The notes beneath the pieces were generated by a model. The model did not search any database, was not told the origin of the DNA, and was given only the letters and a program-made list of their open reading frames with translations. A program made the position numbers and the translations under genes. From positions 1 to 10,936 of the forward strand of contig CANHBE010000069.1 of the NCBI GenBank assembly GCA_947458575.1: DNA of 10,936 nucleotides. The letters are read 5' to 3'. Numbering within the stretch: position 1 is the first letter of the stretch; each line of letters opens with the position of its first letter. Source of the DNA: Flavobacteriaceae bacterium (GTDB lineage Bacteria > Bacteroidota > Bacteroidia > Flavobacteriales > Flavobacteriaceae). This document shows positions 1 through 6,285 of the stretch, piece by piece.

Positions 1-56
1 GTCAAATGTCCAAGATGCATATAACCCGCGGCAACCAATACAATATGTGCAGATTT

Positions 57-150
57 GGGCGTGCCCCTGCGGGTCGGGCTTTCCGCTGCAAGTCCTCGCT
101 CGTCCCTCGCTGTGGGCTTTCCGCTGCAATCCCTCACGCAGGCATTAGTT
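57..150. repeat. GC-rich repeat-like non-coding element
   Basis: This block is much more GC-rich than its AT-rich surroundings. It contains the near-palindrome GGGCGTGCCC (57-66) and two exact copies of GGGCTTTCCGCTGCAA (76-91 and 114-129), spaced 38 bp apart. A short open frame crosses it (6-212, plus strand), but the translation is rich in Arg, Gly, Ala and Cys, resembles no protein family I know, and ends in a low-complexity tail, so I do not call a gene. From memory, similar GGGCGT..CCC..GGGTCGGGCTTTCCGCTGCAA strings recur between genes in Bacteroidota genomes. That makes a dispersed repeat or structured RNA element the best reading. Orientation and exact ends cannot be fixed from this window. 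Confidence 0.5.
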
Positions 151-266
151 TTAAATTCGCAACAAGATTAAATTCAAACTTTGCAAACCAAATTTTCGAA
201 CGTGCAAAATAGTCCAGATAGCTTTCTACAATCGCAATTGCCCGTAGGAACAATCTAATTTTTGTT

Positions 267-1346
267 TTATTCGTCTTTGAAAGCCATTAATGCGGGCACA
301 GCTTTATAATTAAAGTCGAATAAAGCTTGGTTCTCCCACGGAGAAGCAGTTGTCGCTTGATTTCCTTTCCACGCTACTAACTCAGCACCCCAATAGCAAA
401 ATCCAATGCCGCCCGCTACAGTTTTAGTTATACGTTTGATTTCATTTACATAGTCCTTTTGTCCTTGCGGTGTTGCCGGAAATTGTGGAAGGATCAACTG
501 GCTGTCCAAACCAACTATGTTGTTTGTCCAATCATTCCATCCTAGTGTAAAGGGATAGGCTGTTTCAGCAATAAGGACCTTTTTATTATGGGTTTCACTT
601 AATCGCTGCATCGTCGATTGTAAGTTGGTCAATGACTTGCCATGCCAAATCGGATAATAGGACAAGCCGATAAAATCATAGTCAATAGCATTCAATTGAT
701 TGTAAAACCATTCAGCACCGTCAATACCGGCAAAATGTATGATGATTTTGCAGTCACTTGAGTTATTTCTGACCGCTGAAATCCCCTGTTGCATTAAACC
801 GATAAAGTTCGAAAGGTTAGTAGAAATATTTCCGTACGGATGGAGCATACCAGAGTTTATTTCATTTCCAATTTGGATATAATCAGGTTCTATTTCTTGC
901 ATTACGTTTTCGGTGTAGTCGTAAACTTTATCTTTCAAGGCAGCATAGCTCAATCCTTCCCATTGTGCAGGAGTTTCTTGCTGTCCGGGGTCGGCCCAAG
1001 TATCTGAATAATGAACGGTTAACCAAGTTTTTAAACCATTAGCCTTGATTGTTTGGGAAAATTGCTTCACTTCGTCAAATCCTGAATGTGCATTGTTTGG
1101 ATTCACCCAAAGCCTTAATCTCACAGTATTTACACCATTTTCTTTTAGTATGGTTAAAAAGTTTTTTGCATTGCCACCAACGTCATAAAATGTCGGATTT
1201 GTTGCAGAAATTTCGGGATAGCTCGAAATATCAACAGCTTTGATAAACTCTTGTACATTGTCTGCAGGTACATTAGTCCTAGTTTCGTTAGTACTACAAG
1301 CGATACAAACAAAGAATATTATGATAATAGGAATGGTTTTAGTCAT
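267..1346 (-). CDS. GH53 arabinogalactan endo-beta-1,4-galactanase, predicted lipoprotein
   Basis: This 359-residue protein matches glycoside hydrolase family 53, retaining enzymes that cut beta-1,4-galactan side chains of type I arabinogalactan and pectin. Visible motifs are RLRLWVNP (76-83), HYSDTWADPG (112-121), the acid/base glutamate E162 in QIGNEINSGML (158-168), and the nucleophile glutamate E261 in LIAETAYPF (258-266). These sit in the expected order on a TIM-barrel scaffold that fills most of the length. The N-terminus is hydrophobic (residues 5-16) and ends in CIAC, with Cys17 as probable lipidation site. The Cys at -3 is not the usual residue of a lipobox, so anchoring is likely but not certain. 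Ser-Thr-Asn-Glu follows the Cys. The gene starts 78 bp after the chaN-like stop on the same strand, so co-transcription is possible. No SusC/SusD or other glycan-utilisation gene is in the window. The family call is confident; the exact substrate is inferred. Confidence 0.93.
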   Translation of the reverse strand: MTKTIPIIIIFFVCIACSTNETRTNVPADNVQEFIKAVDISSYPEISATNPTFYDVGGNAKNFLTILKENGVNTVRLRLWVNPNNAHSGFDEVKQFSQTIKANGLKTWLTVHYSDTWADPGQQETPAQWEGLSYAALKDKVYDYTENVMQEIEPDYIQIGNEINSGMLHPYGNISTNLSNFIGLMQQGISAVRNNSSDCKIIIHFAGIDGAEWFYNQLNAIDYDFIGLSYYPIWHGKSLTNLQSTMQRLSETHNKKVLIAETAYPFTLGWNDWTNNIVGLDSQLILPQFPATPQGQKDYVNEIKRITKTVAGGIGFCYWGAELVAWKGNQATTASPWENQALFDFNYKAVPALMAFKDE

Positions 1347-1424
1347 TTGTTGCTATCTTAATTTTTTGCATTTATTTCTTTAAACTGTCTAAATAATCAC
1401 TTTGAAACAGTAATTCCACATTTA

Positions 1425-2351
1425 TTATTCTTGATACGTTCGCGGTACAGTCGGATCTGTAATAATAATAAAGTCGCCAAGTGGCGCATGCTTGCTCCAG
1501 TCGATGTTCGGAAATGAGTCATCAGTTCCCGACGAAATAATCAACGATCTTAAGCTAGGCTCATACAGCTTCAATTGTGTCACAATCGCGAATCCTTCGT
1601 CACTGTGAAATCGACCATTAACCTGCAGCACTTTATTACCTTTATGCTTTTTCAAGTACTGCGCAATAGAATACGCCATAGTCGCATCCCACAACGATTG
1701 TGCGGTAATCAAATTAAATCCACCCATAGCCATTTTTGGATGTAAGGTCTTTGACACACTATCTGTCGCCGTCGGAGCATGATGTGAACTCATCATCATC
1801 AATTTTTCGTAATATTTTCCATCGGCAACTCGATAAGGTAAGGGTGCAAAATTTTTCTTGGAATCATCAGACAATCCCATCAACGCCTCTTGACCTTTTC
1901 TGCCGGCAAGATTTGTATATCGACTCGGTGCATTGGCGCAAATTATATCCAATTTGTTGTTCTTAGCAAACTCAATCAGGGGTCGATAGTCTTTATAATT
2001 GCTCCAAACTCGCGCATCTTTCGTAAAATTCTTCTCCCTGATATCGCCTTTCAAATATTCATTCATCACCGTTTGCACATCACGATCAAACATCTCCATC
2101 GATAACGTCACTCGATTGGAAAAGGATTGATGAAGTGTTTCAAGCATTTTGTGCTGCAAATAATGGGCAACGGAGTCGTTGTGCTCCTCACCAAAGAATA
2201 ACACATCATAACGGTTCATTTCCGCAGCAATATCAGCAAGCGTGACTTCTTTGTTAAGTTTCACGGAATAAATGCGATAATGCTTCTCTGACAGCTGTCC
2301 AAACGAACGAACGCTCGAAATCAGTAAAAATCCAAGTATAAGAATTCGCAT
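1425..2351 (-). CDS. ChaN-family (DUF399) secreted protein, putative heme/iron-associated
   Basis: The 308-residue product shows the ChaN/DUF399 pattern: FFGEEHND (52-59), LSMEMFDRD (83-91), YRPLIEFAK (122-130), CANAPSRY (138-145), AQSLWDATMA (217-226) and VNGRFHSDEG (244-253). The founding member, Campylobacter jejuni ChaN, is an iron-regulated lipoprotein that binds heme as a dimer. Here there is no lipobox cysteine, and the N-terminus (MRILILGFLLISSVRSFGQ) looks like a type I signal peptide cleaved after the Gln, so the protein is probably periplasmic. The frame stays open to 2567, but that extension encodes a charged, Cys-containing leader before the signal peptide and overlaps the hnh gene. 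I therefore choose the ATG at 2351. No Shine-Dalgarno is visible, which is normal in Bacteroidota. No TonB receptor or heme gene is adjacent, so the heme role rests on family membership only. Confidence 0.87.
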   Translation of the reverse strand: MRILILGFLLISSVRSFGQLSEKHYRIYSVKLNKEVTLADIAAEMNRYDVLFFGEEHNDSVAHYLQHKMLETLHQSFSNRVTLSMEMFDRDVQTVMNEYLKGDIREKNFTKDARVWSNYKDYRPLIEFAKNNKLDIICANAPSRYTNLAGRKGQEALMGLSDDSKKNFAPLPYRVADGKYYEKLMMMSSHHAPTATDSVSKTLHPKMAMGGFNLITAQSLWDATMAYSIAQYLKKHKGNKVLQVNGRFHSDEGFAIVTQLKLYEPSLRSLIISSGTDDSFPNIDWSKHAPLGDFIIITDPTVPRTYQE

Positions 2352-2499
2352 AAGATTATAAGGTTTGCTTTGATCGAGAGTCAATTTTTTTCGTTTTACA
2401 GGCTTCGTATTGTTAGACATTGCCGCTCCACAGTCCACCGCAAAAAAATGCATCAACTGCGAAAATCCAGCCCAAATAGTAAGTATTGGCAGTTGCTGT
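2352..2499. other. Spacer between hnh and the chaN-like gene
   Basis: This 148-bp spacer contains an open extension of the chaN-like frame, which I do not accept as coding. Read on the minus strand it holds TTGACT (2384-2379) and TATAAT (2360-2355) separated by 18 bp. TATAAT is only 3 nt before the chosen ATG, so transcription from it would start inside the gene. I see no strong terminator for hnh. Confidence 0.4.
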
Positions 2500-3078
2500 T
2501 TACACCTTGATGTGTCCCCAGTTTTCTCCTCTTTTAATGCGATTAATTTGCATTTCACTGATGCCAAACTGTTTGGCCAGCATTTTTATTCTGGTTTTTC
2601 GATTAGGATCTTGCAACAACTTCTTTAGGTGGATCACACGGGTCACCGTTAGCTTTTTGCCATCAGATTTTATATTGTGCTCCACCAAGTTTTTCATCGC
2701 TCTGATTACAGCTGGACTTCCTTTTCGATGCTGCTGCATTTCCTCATAAGTTGCCCATCTCAAGTTAGAAACATCATCGTTTCTAATATTATAATCCATA
2801 TGCAAAACATGCTTCTGATCTTCAGAGGTTTTGGGCAGAAAAAACTGTGCAATAAGGTTGTGCATTAAAAAAACTCTGCTGGTTCTGCGACCATTATCAT
2901 AATAGTGGTACCGAAAAGTGCGATATCCACTAGAATCTCCACCTTTCAGTAAAGTTCCATCTTCAAATTTTTCCTTAAAACTAATCAATCTGCCTCTGTC
3001 AGAAACGGCGTAACGCATTTTCAGTTTGTGCGCTATTTCTATTTCCCGAAATTTTTCGCCAGGATAAAGTCTAAACAT
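2500..3078 (-). CDS. NUMOD4/HNH-type DNA-binding protein with C-terminal helix-turn-helix
   Basis: This 192-residue protein has a NUMOD4-like N-terminal part (GEKFREIEI at 7-15, then YAVSDRGRLISF at 23-34). An HNH-like core follows: H73 in LMHNLIAQFFLP (71-82), H93 in VLHMDYNIRNDD (91-102), N97, N100, and N105 in SNLRWAT (104-110). The last 40 residues (about 155-192) read as a helix-turn-helix: KMLAKQFGISEMQINRIKRG (165-184), then ENWGHIKV. The layout resembles free-standing homing-type HNH endonucleases, whose modules nick DNA and recognise a site. From memory, close relatives occur as stand-alone chromosomal genes across Sphingobacteria-type genomes, which would suggest a conserved housekeeping or regulatory role. 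Whether it cuts DNA is not established: the usual Asn-His pair of the motif is Leu-His here. The start at 3078 is supported by a -7-like box 24-31 nt upstream. The next gene, chaN-like, begins 148 bp downstream. Confidence 0.8.
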   Translation of the reverse strand: MFRLYPGEKFREIEIAHKLKMRYAVSDRGRLISFKEKFEDGTLLKGGDSSGYRTFRYHYYDNGRRTSRVFLMHNLIAQFFLPKTSEDQKHVLHMDYNIRNDDVSNLRWATYEEMQQHRKGSPAVIRAMKNLVEHNIKSDGKKLTVTRVIHLKKLLQDPNRKTRIKMLAKQFGISEMQINRIKRGENWGHIKV

Positions 3079-3101
3079 GTATGTATTTATTTTTGAATGT
3101 T

Positions 3102-3109
3102 CAAATGTA
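3102..3109 (-). promoter_or_regulatory. Candidate Bacteroidota -7 promoter box for hnh
   Basis: On the minus strand this reads TACATTTG, an exact match to the Bacteroidota sigma factor -7 consensus TAnnTTTG. It lies 24-31 nt before the hnh start codon, which allows a short 5' leader. The nearest TTG upstream (minus strand, 3139-3137) is 27 bp from the box, farther than the usual spacing of about 20 bp, so the -33 part is weak. Confidence 0.4.
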
Positions 3110-3188
3110 CATTTTTTTTTATGAGATTAATTTTGTCAACCAACTTTTTCGACGTCAAGTAACACAACAATTGGCAATAAATCTAAAA

Positions 3189-3252
3189 GTTGTCACTTCG
3201 AGTGATTAGAAACTGCGACTGGCTGCTTTAAAATTATTTTGAGTAGTGTTTT
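3189..3252 (-). repeat. Diverged partial copy of the palindromic repeat
   Basis: The plus strand here aligns with the reverse complement of the repeat at 10624-10754. Shared blocks in order are GTCACTTCGAGTGATT (3192-3207, exact), AAACTGCGACT (exact), then GCTG, AATT, GAG and AGTGTT with scattered substitutions and a 2-3 nt length change. The strong inner hairpin (TGTATCGAGAA with its partner arm) is eroded or missing. Because the two complete copies read in the opposite sense, this copy is on the minus strand relative to them. It looks like an old insertion that has decayed. Confidence 0.7.
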
Positions 3253-3463
3253 TTTGCCGAGAATGCACGATTTTAAACGAATTGATTATTGTATTGTTAG
3301 ATATTTTGAATGGTAAAACACAATTTGATGTACAGCCGAACTGATGCTATCGAAGCGGCGTAAATGATCCAAAATCCATCATCAATTTACCTAAAAGTAA
3401 CCTCAAATTGTCATAATTTAAGAATAACAACCCACAACGTAAAATTCTTAGCCAACTACTTTG

Positions 3464-6016
3464 CTAACGGTTTTGTCTCATCTCCACCATCCGGAACAAA
3501 TCGTCGCTCTCTTGTAAAATCTTTCTTTTTAAATTGGCGTTGTAATCAGGATGCGACTTGAGAAAAGCACGCACTGCATTTGCCGCTTTACTACTTTGAT
3601 GGTTTCCTAAAGTTGTGGACAAGCAGTTTTGCGGAAAAAATACACCACCGCTAGCCTGCATTTTTTCAAGTATTGCCAATGTCGGGCTTATATATTTTTC
3701 ACTCTGTGTTGTTCGAAGCGGATGATGCAAAAAGGCGAGGGCAGTAGGCAACCATTCTTGGTTTTTCAGCTGAAGAATGTCGGATTCAAAAAAAGCATCA
3801 CGCATAGTCACTTCATTCGACAACGGCGTCATCAAATATAGAAAACGCGCTTTTCGATCGGTGTTTTTGATCCGCTCATTTTGCATGGCGAGAATCTGTT
3901 TATACTGAGGATGGTTGCGAAAAGCAAGTTCTTCTGCAAGTCTGGTACATTCGTCTTCATTCAGTGTCAAGTCTGATGGTCCTATTTGACGCTCCCAATA
4001 CAAATGCAAATTTGCTACGGCGCGTACACTTATGGCAACTTGCGTATACAAATGGTAGAGACTTCTTTTTTTTGTACTTGTCTTCGCATCACTTATTGCT
4101 TCCAGTATTTTCCCCTCGATCAATTCACAGACGCCAACTCTTTCATCAGAGGTTAGATATTGCCAATACGTATTCTGAAATTGCCGTTGTATCCTGTCGA
4201 GTAATAACGGTTCATTTTCAGTAGTAAAGTTTTTGGCGTATAGTCCAATCAGCTCCATAGGACTGATAGTCTTATTACACAACATATTTTCATACACATT
4301 GATATAAGCGGACGCACGCATGACCGGATCTGGAATTTTTCCAAGATAAGGCAGCACTTTAATGTCGATGGGAAAGTTGCCATAGCCATTACCGGTCGCA
4401 TTAAAAATGAAGTAATTTGGGACTTGTAGCCCAACAGCATTTGCCAGTTGAACAGACTTATCGTTCATCTTTACAGGCAGTATTTTGGTTTCGTTGTCAT
4501 ATACTAAGGCAATGCTGAATTGCTGTTTCCAAATGCCTTGTTGTTGGTTTTCACCTTGTTGTTTGAGAATCAATTCAGTAATGAGACCATTTTGTTGCTT
4601 GAGTTGATAGGTTATTTTTGGTCGACTTGCCTTAGTGATCCAGTTGTCATTCCAAGTAGCAATGTCTTCCGTGCTATTGCCTTTGAGCAGATCAATCAAA
4701 TCATCCCAATCTGCATTGGCATGAGCGTATTTCGTCAAATAGGTTTGCAAGCTTTTTTGAAGTGTCTCAACGCCCACCGTGCTCTCGAGCTGCTGCATGA
4801 CAATGGGCGCTTTGTCATAGATGATATTGCCATACAATGAACTCGCTTGGTTGAGGTTGTCGAGTGGCTGACGGATGGGATGCGAACCCAACGACCTATC
4901 TACAAAATAGGCGGCGGGATAATGATCCAATAGAAACTGAAAAGCCGCTGGATTGTCAGGCTCAAGCTGATGCGTGATTTTATCCGCCATGAAGTTCGCA
5001 AATACTTCTTTCATCCACACATCATTAAACCATTCCATAGTGACGAGATTACCAAACCACATGTGAGCGGTTTCGTGCGCGATAAGTTGAATGCGGTTTA
5101 TCTTTTCTGATTGACTAGCGGTCTTGTCCAAAAATAGCGTGCTTTCTCGATAGTCGATTGCGCCGGTATGTTCCATGCCACCAGCCTGAAAATCGGGAAT
5201 GGCGATGCAATCGAATTTTTGAAACGGATACGGAATTCCGGTGTATTTTTCTAAAAAGCGGACTGCCTTTTCATGTAAGCTGAAAATGATATTCAGACTT
5301 TCACTTATTTTTTCCGCATTGGTTTCTCGGTAATAAAAATTGACCGGGCGGTTGTGAATGACTCTTGTTTCTTTTTGAAATTTCCCCGCAACGATTGAAA
5401 ACAAATAAGTGCTGATCCTGTCAGAAGTGCCGAATGTAAATTGGGTGCCATTCCCGTTTGTTGTTTTTGTTTTGATGGGACCGTTAGAAATGACTTCCCA
5501 ATCGTGGGGCGCAACCACAGAAAGGGAAAACGTGGCTTTTAAGTTAGGTTGATCAAAGCATGGAAAAAACGTTCTCGCGCGCTCTGGTACGAAGAAAGTA
5601 TAGAGAAAATCAGGGTTGCGAGTAACTGCCGCAGCGCCGGCAACGAAAGTGATATGAATGTTGTTTTTGCCTTGTAATAAATCACGTGGATTGATAATCA
5701 AATGTTCATTTTCAAAGGTGATAACAGTATTTTTTCCATTGACGATCAACGATTTAAGTTGGTCGCTGCTGCCTTTAAAATCGATATAAAGCGGTTGTGT
5801 GAGATCGGCAAGTTGTATGGTAATACTTTCCTCACCCGTGATATTTTCTTCTTGTTTCTCGGGAATGGTAATGTTGAGTTCGTAATTAATTTGACTGATG
5901 GTCTGCTTTCGCCAATTGGCAAGAGTAGCAGTTACACCATCGGTATTGATAAGCGTTTGAGCGTTGAGGTGAAAACTAATCAACGTGAGGATACAGAGAA
6001 GATATTTTGTTTTCAT
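3464..6016 (-). CDS. Secreted M1-family zinc aminopeptidase
   Basis: This 850-residue protein is an M1 (gluzincin) aminopeptidase, which removes N-terminal residues from peptides. The zinc site is HETAH (314-318) followed 18 residues later by E337 in WMKEVFANF, an exact HEXXH-X18-E arrangement. The substrate-amine loop is GGMEH (279-283), with Glu282 kept and the usual final Asn replaced by His. Tyr400 in GNIIYDKAP fits the catalytic tyrosine. Residues about 30-230 form the N-terminal beta domain (FDQPNLKATFSL at 154-165 is typical), 230-450 the thermolysin-like domain, and the remainder a long C-terminal region. Residues 1-20 (MKTKYLLCILTLISFHLNAQ) are a type I signal peptide, so the enzyme probably acts in the periplasm or outside the cell. 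No type IX sorting tail is visible. The gene is separated from both neighbours by more than 250 bp and is probably its own transcription unit. Confidence 0.96.
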   Translation of the reverse strand: MKTKYLLCILTLISFHLNAQTLINTDGVTATLANWRKQTISQINYELNITIPEKQEENITGEESITIQLADLTQPLYIDFKGSSDQLKSLIVNGKNTVITFENEHLIINPRDLLQGKNNIHITFVAGAAAVTRNPDFLYTFFVPERARTFFPCFDQPNLKATFSLSVVAPHDWEVISNGPIKTKTTNGNGTQFTFGTSDRISTYLFSIVAGKFQKETRVIHNRPVNFYYRETNAEKISESLNIIFSLHEKAVRFLEKYTGIPYPFQKFDCIAIPDFQAGGMEHTGAIDYRESTLFLDKTASQSEKINRIQLIAHETAHMWFGNLVTMEWFNDVWMKEVFANFMADKITHQLEPDNPAAFQFLLDHYPAAYFVDRSLGSHPIRQPLDNLNQASSLYGNIIYDKAPIVMQQLESTVGVETLQKSLQTYLTKYAHANADWDDLIDLLKGNSTEDIATWNDNWITKASRPKITYQLKQQNGLITELILKQQGENQQQGIWKQQFSIALVYDNETKILPVKMNDKSVQLANAVGLQVPNYFIFNATGNGYGNFPIDIKVLPYLGKIPDPVMRASAYINVYENMLCNKTISPMELIGLYAKNFTTENEPLLLDRIQRQFQNTYWQYLTSDERVGVCELIEGKILEAISDAKTSTKKRSLYHLYTQVAISVRAVANLHLYWERQIGPSDLTLNEDECTRLAEELAFRNHPQYKQILAMQNERIKNTDRKARFLYLMTPLSNEVTMRDAFFESDILQLKNQEWLPTALAFLHHPLRTTQSEKYISPTLAILEKMQASGGVFFPQNCLSTTLGNHQSSKAANAVRAFLKSHPDYNANLKRKILQESDDLFRMVEMRQNR

Positions 6017-6030
6017 GATTTATGTTTTTC

Positions 6031-6044
6031 GTAACCCAAGTTAC
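6031..6044. promoter_or_regulatory. Perfect inverted repeat upstream of the M1 peptidase start
   Basis: GTAACCCAAGTTAC is a 5-bp perfect dyad with a 4-nt spacer, 14 nt before the peptidase start codon. It could be an operator half-site pair or a small leader hairpin. No known regulator motif is recognised. Confidence 0.3.
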
Positions 6045-6084
6045 AAATAACATTTTATCATAAGTCACATGCTGTAGAAATTCT

Positions 6085-6113
6085 GATTGTTAGATATTTT
6101 AAATCTTCCAATC
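6085..6113. repeat. Imperfect hairpin containing a dispersed 15-mer
   Basis: The arms GATTGTTAGAT (6085-6095) and ATCTTCCAATC (6103-6113) pair at 9 of 11 positions around a 7-nt loop. The left arm and loop include ATTGTTAGATATTTT, also found at 3293-3307. It may act as a weak terminator or be a small dispersed repeat. Confidence 0.35.
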
Positions 6114-6153
6114 TAATCCGCATTGGCGGAATAATGCAAGAGTAGCAGCCTAA

Positions 6154-6170
6154 AACTGTCAACCAACAAC
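6154..6170 (+). repeat. Inverted near-copy of the heptamer leader core
   Basis: AACTGTCAACCAACAAC on the plus strand differs at one base in 17 from the core of the dinB leader as read on the minus strand (10603-10587). It lies in non-coding sequence and is not next to a start codon. Confidence 0.45.
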
Positions 6171-6285
6171 TTGAGTTAGATGTTTAATTGGTTATTTGGT
6201 AAATCGTTGAATCGATGAAATATTTTGAGATTTTTCGATTGTTAGATTGTAGGATCAACCCACAACCCTCTCACAGTACATCATT

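Larger units (their letters stand above)
3079..3463. other. Intergenic region between the M1 peptidase and hnh genes
   Basis: This 385-bp stretch has no convincing gene. It holds the hnh promoter candidate and a poly-T run at the low end, a decayed copy of the palindromic repeat found at the right edge of the window (3189 to about 3250), and the 15-mer ATTGTTAGATATTTT (3293-3307), which recurs at 6086-6100. A 65-residue open frame on the plus strand (3364-3561) runs into the peptidase gene from the opposite strand and shows no family features. Confidence 0.6.
6017..6285. other. Intergenic region between dnaE and the M1 peptidase gene
   Basis: This 269-bp region has no gene. It holds the M1 upstream dyad, a hairpin at 6085-6113, a small TCCGC-attg-GCGGA hairpin (6117-6130), and an inverted copy of the heptamer-repeat core (6154-6170). 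It also has a second GATTGTTAGAT string (6237-6247) like the left arm of the 6085 hairpin. No classical terminator with a T-tract is evident after dnaE. Confidence 0.5.

Noticed and set aside
6..212. 68-codon open frame over the GC-rich left-edge element
   Set aside because: It follows the repeat-like DNA, has no recognisable domain, and its composition reflects the internal duplication.
2355..2384. TTGACT-18 bp-TATAAT on the minus strand, a near-perfect E. coli-type sigma-70 promoter before the chaN-like gene
   Set aside because: Bacteroidota housekeeping promoters do not use this consensus, and transcription would start at or after the ATG. Probably chance in AT-rich DNA.
2352..2567. Open N-terminal extension of the chaN-like frame by 72 codons, overlapping the hnh 3' end
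   Set aside because: The extension puts a charged, Cys-containing segment in front of a clear signal peptide. No family member I know has it, and the ATG at 2351 begins exactly at the signal peptide.
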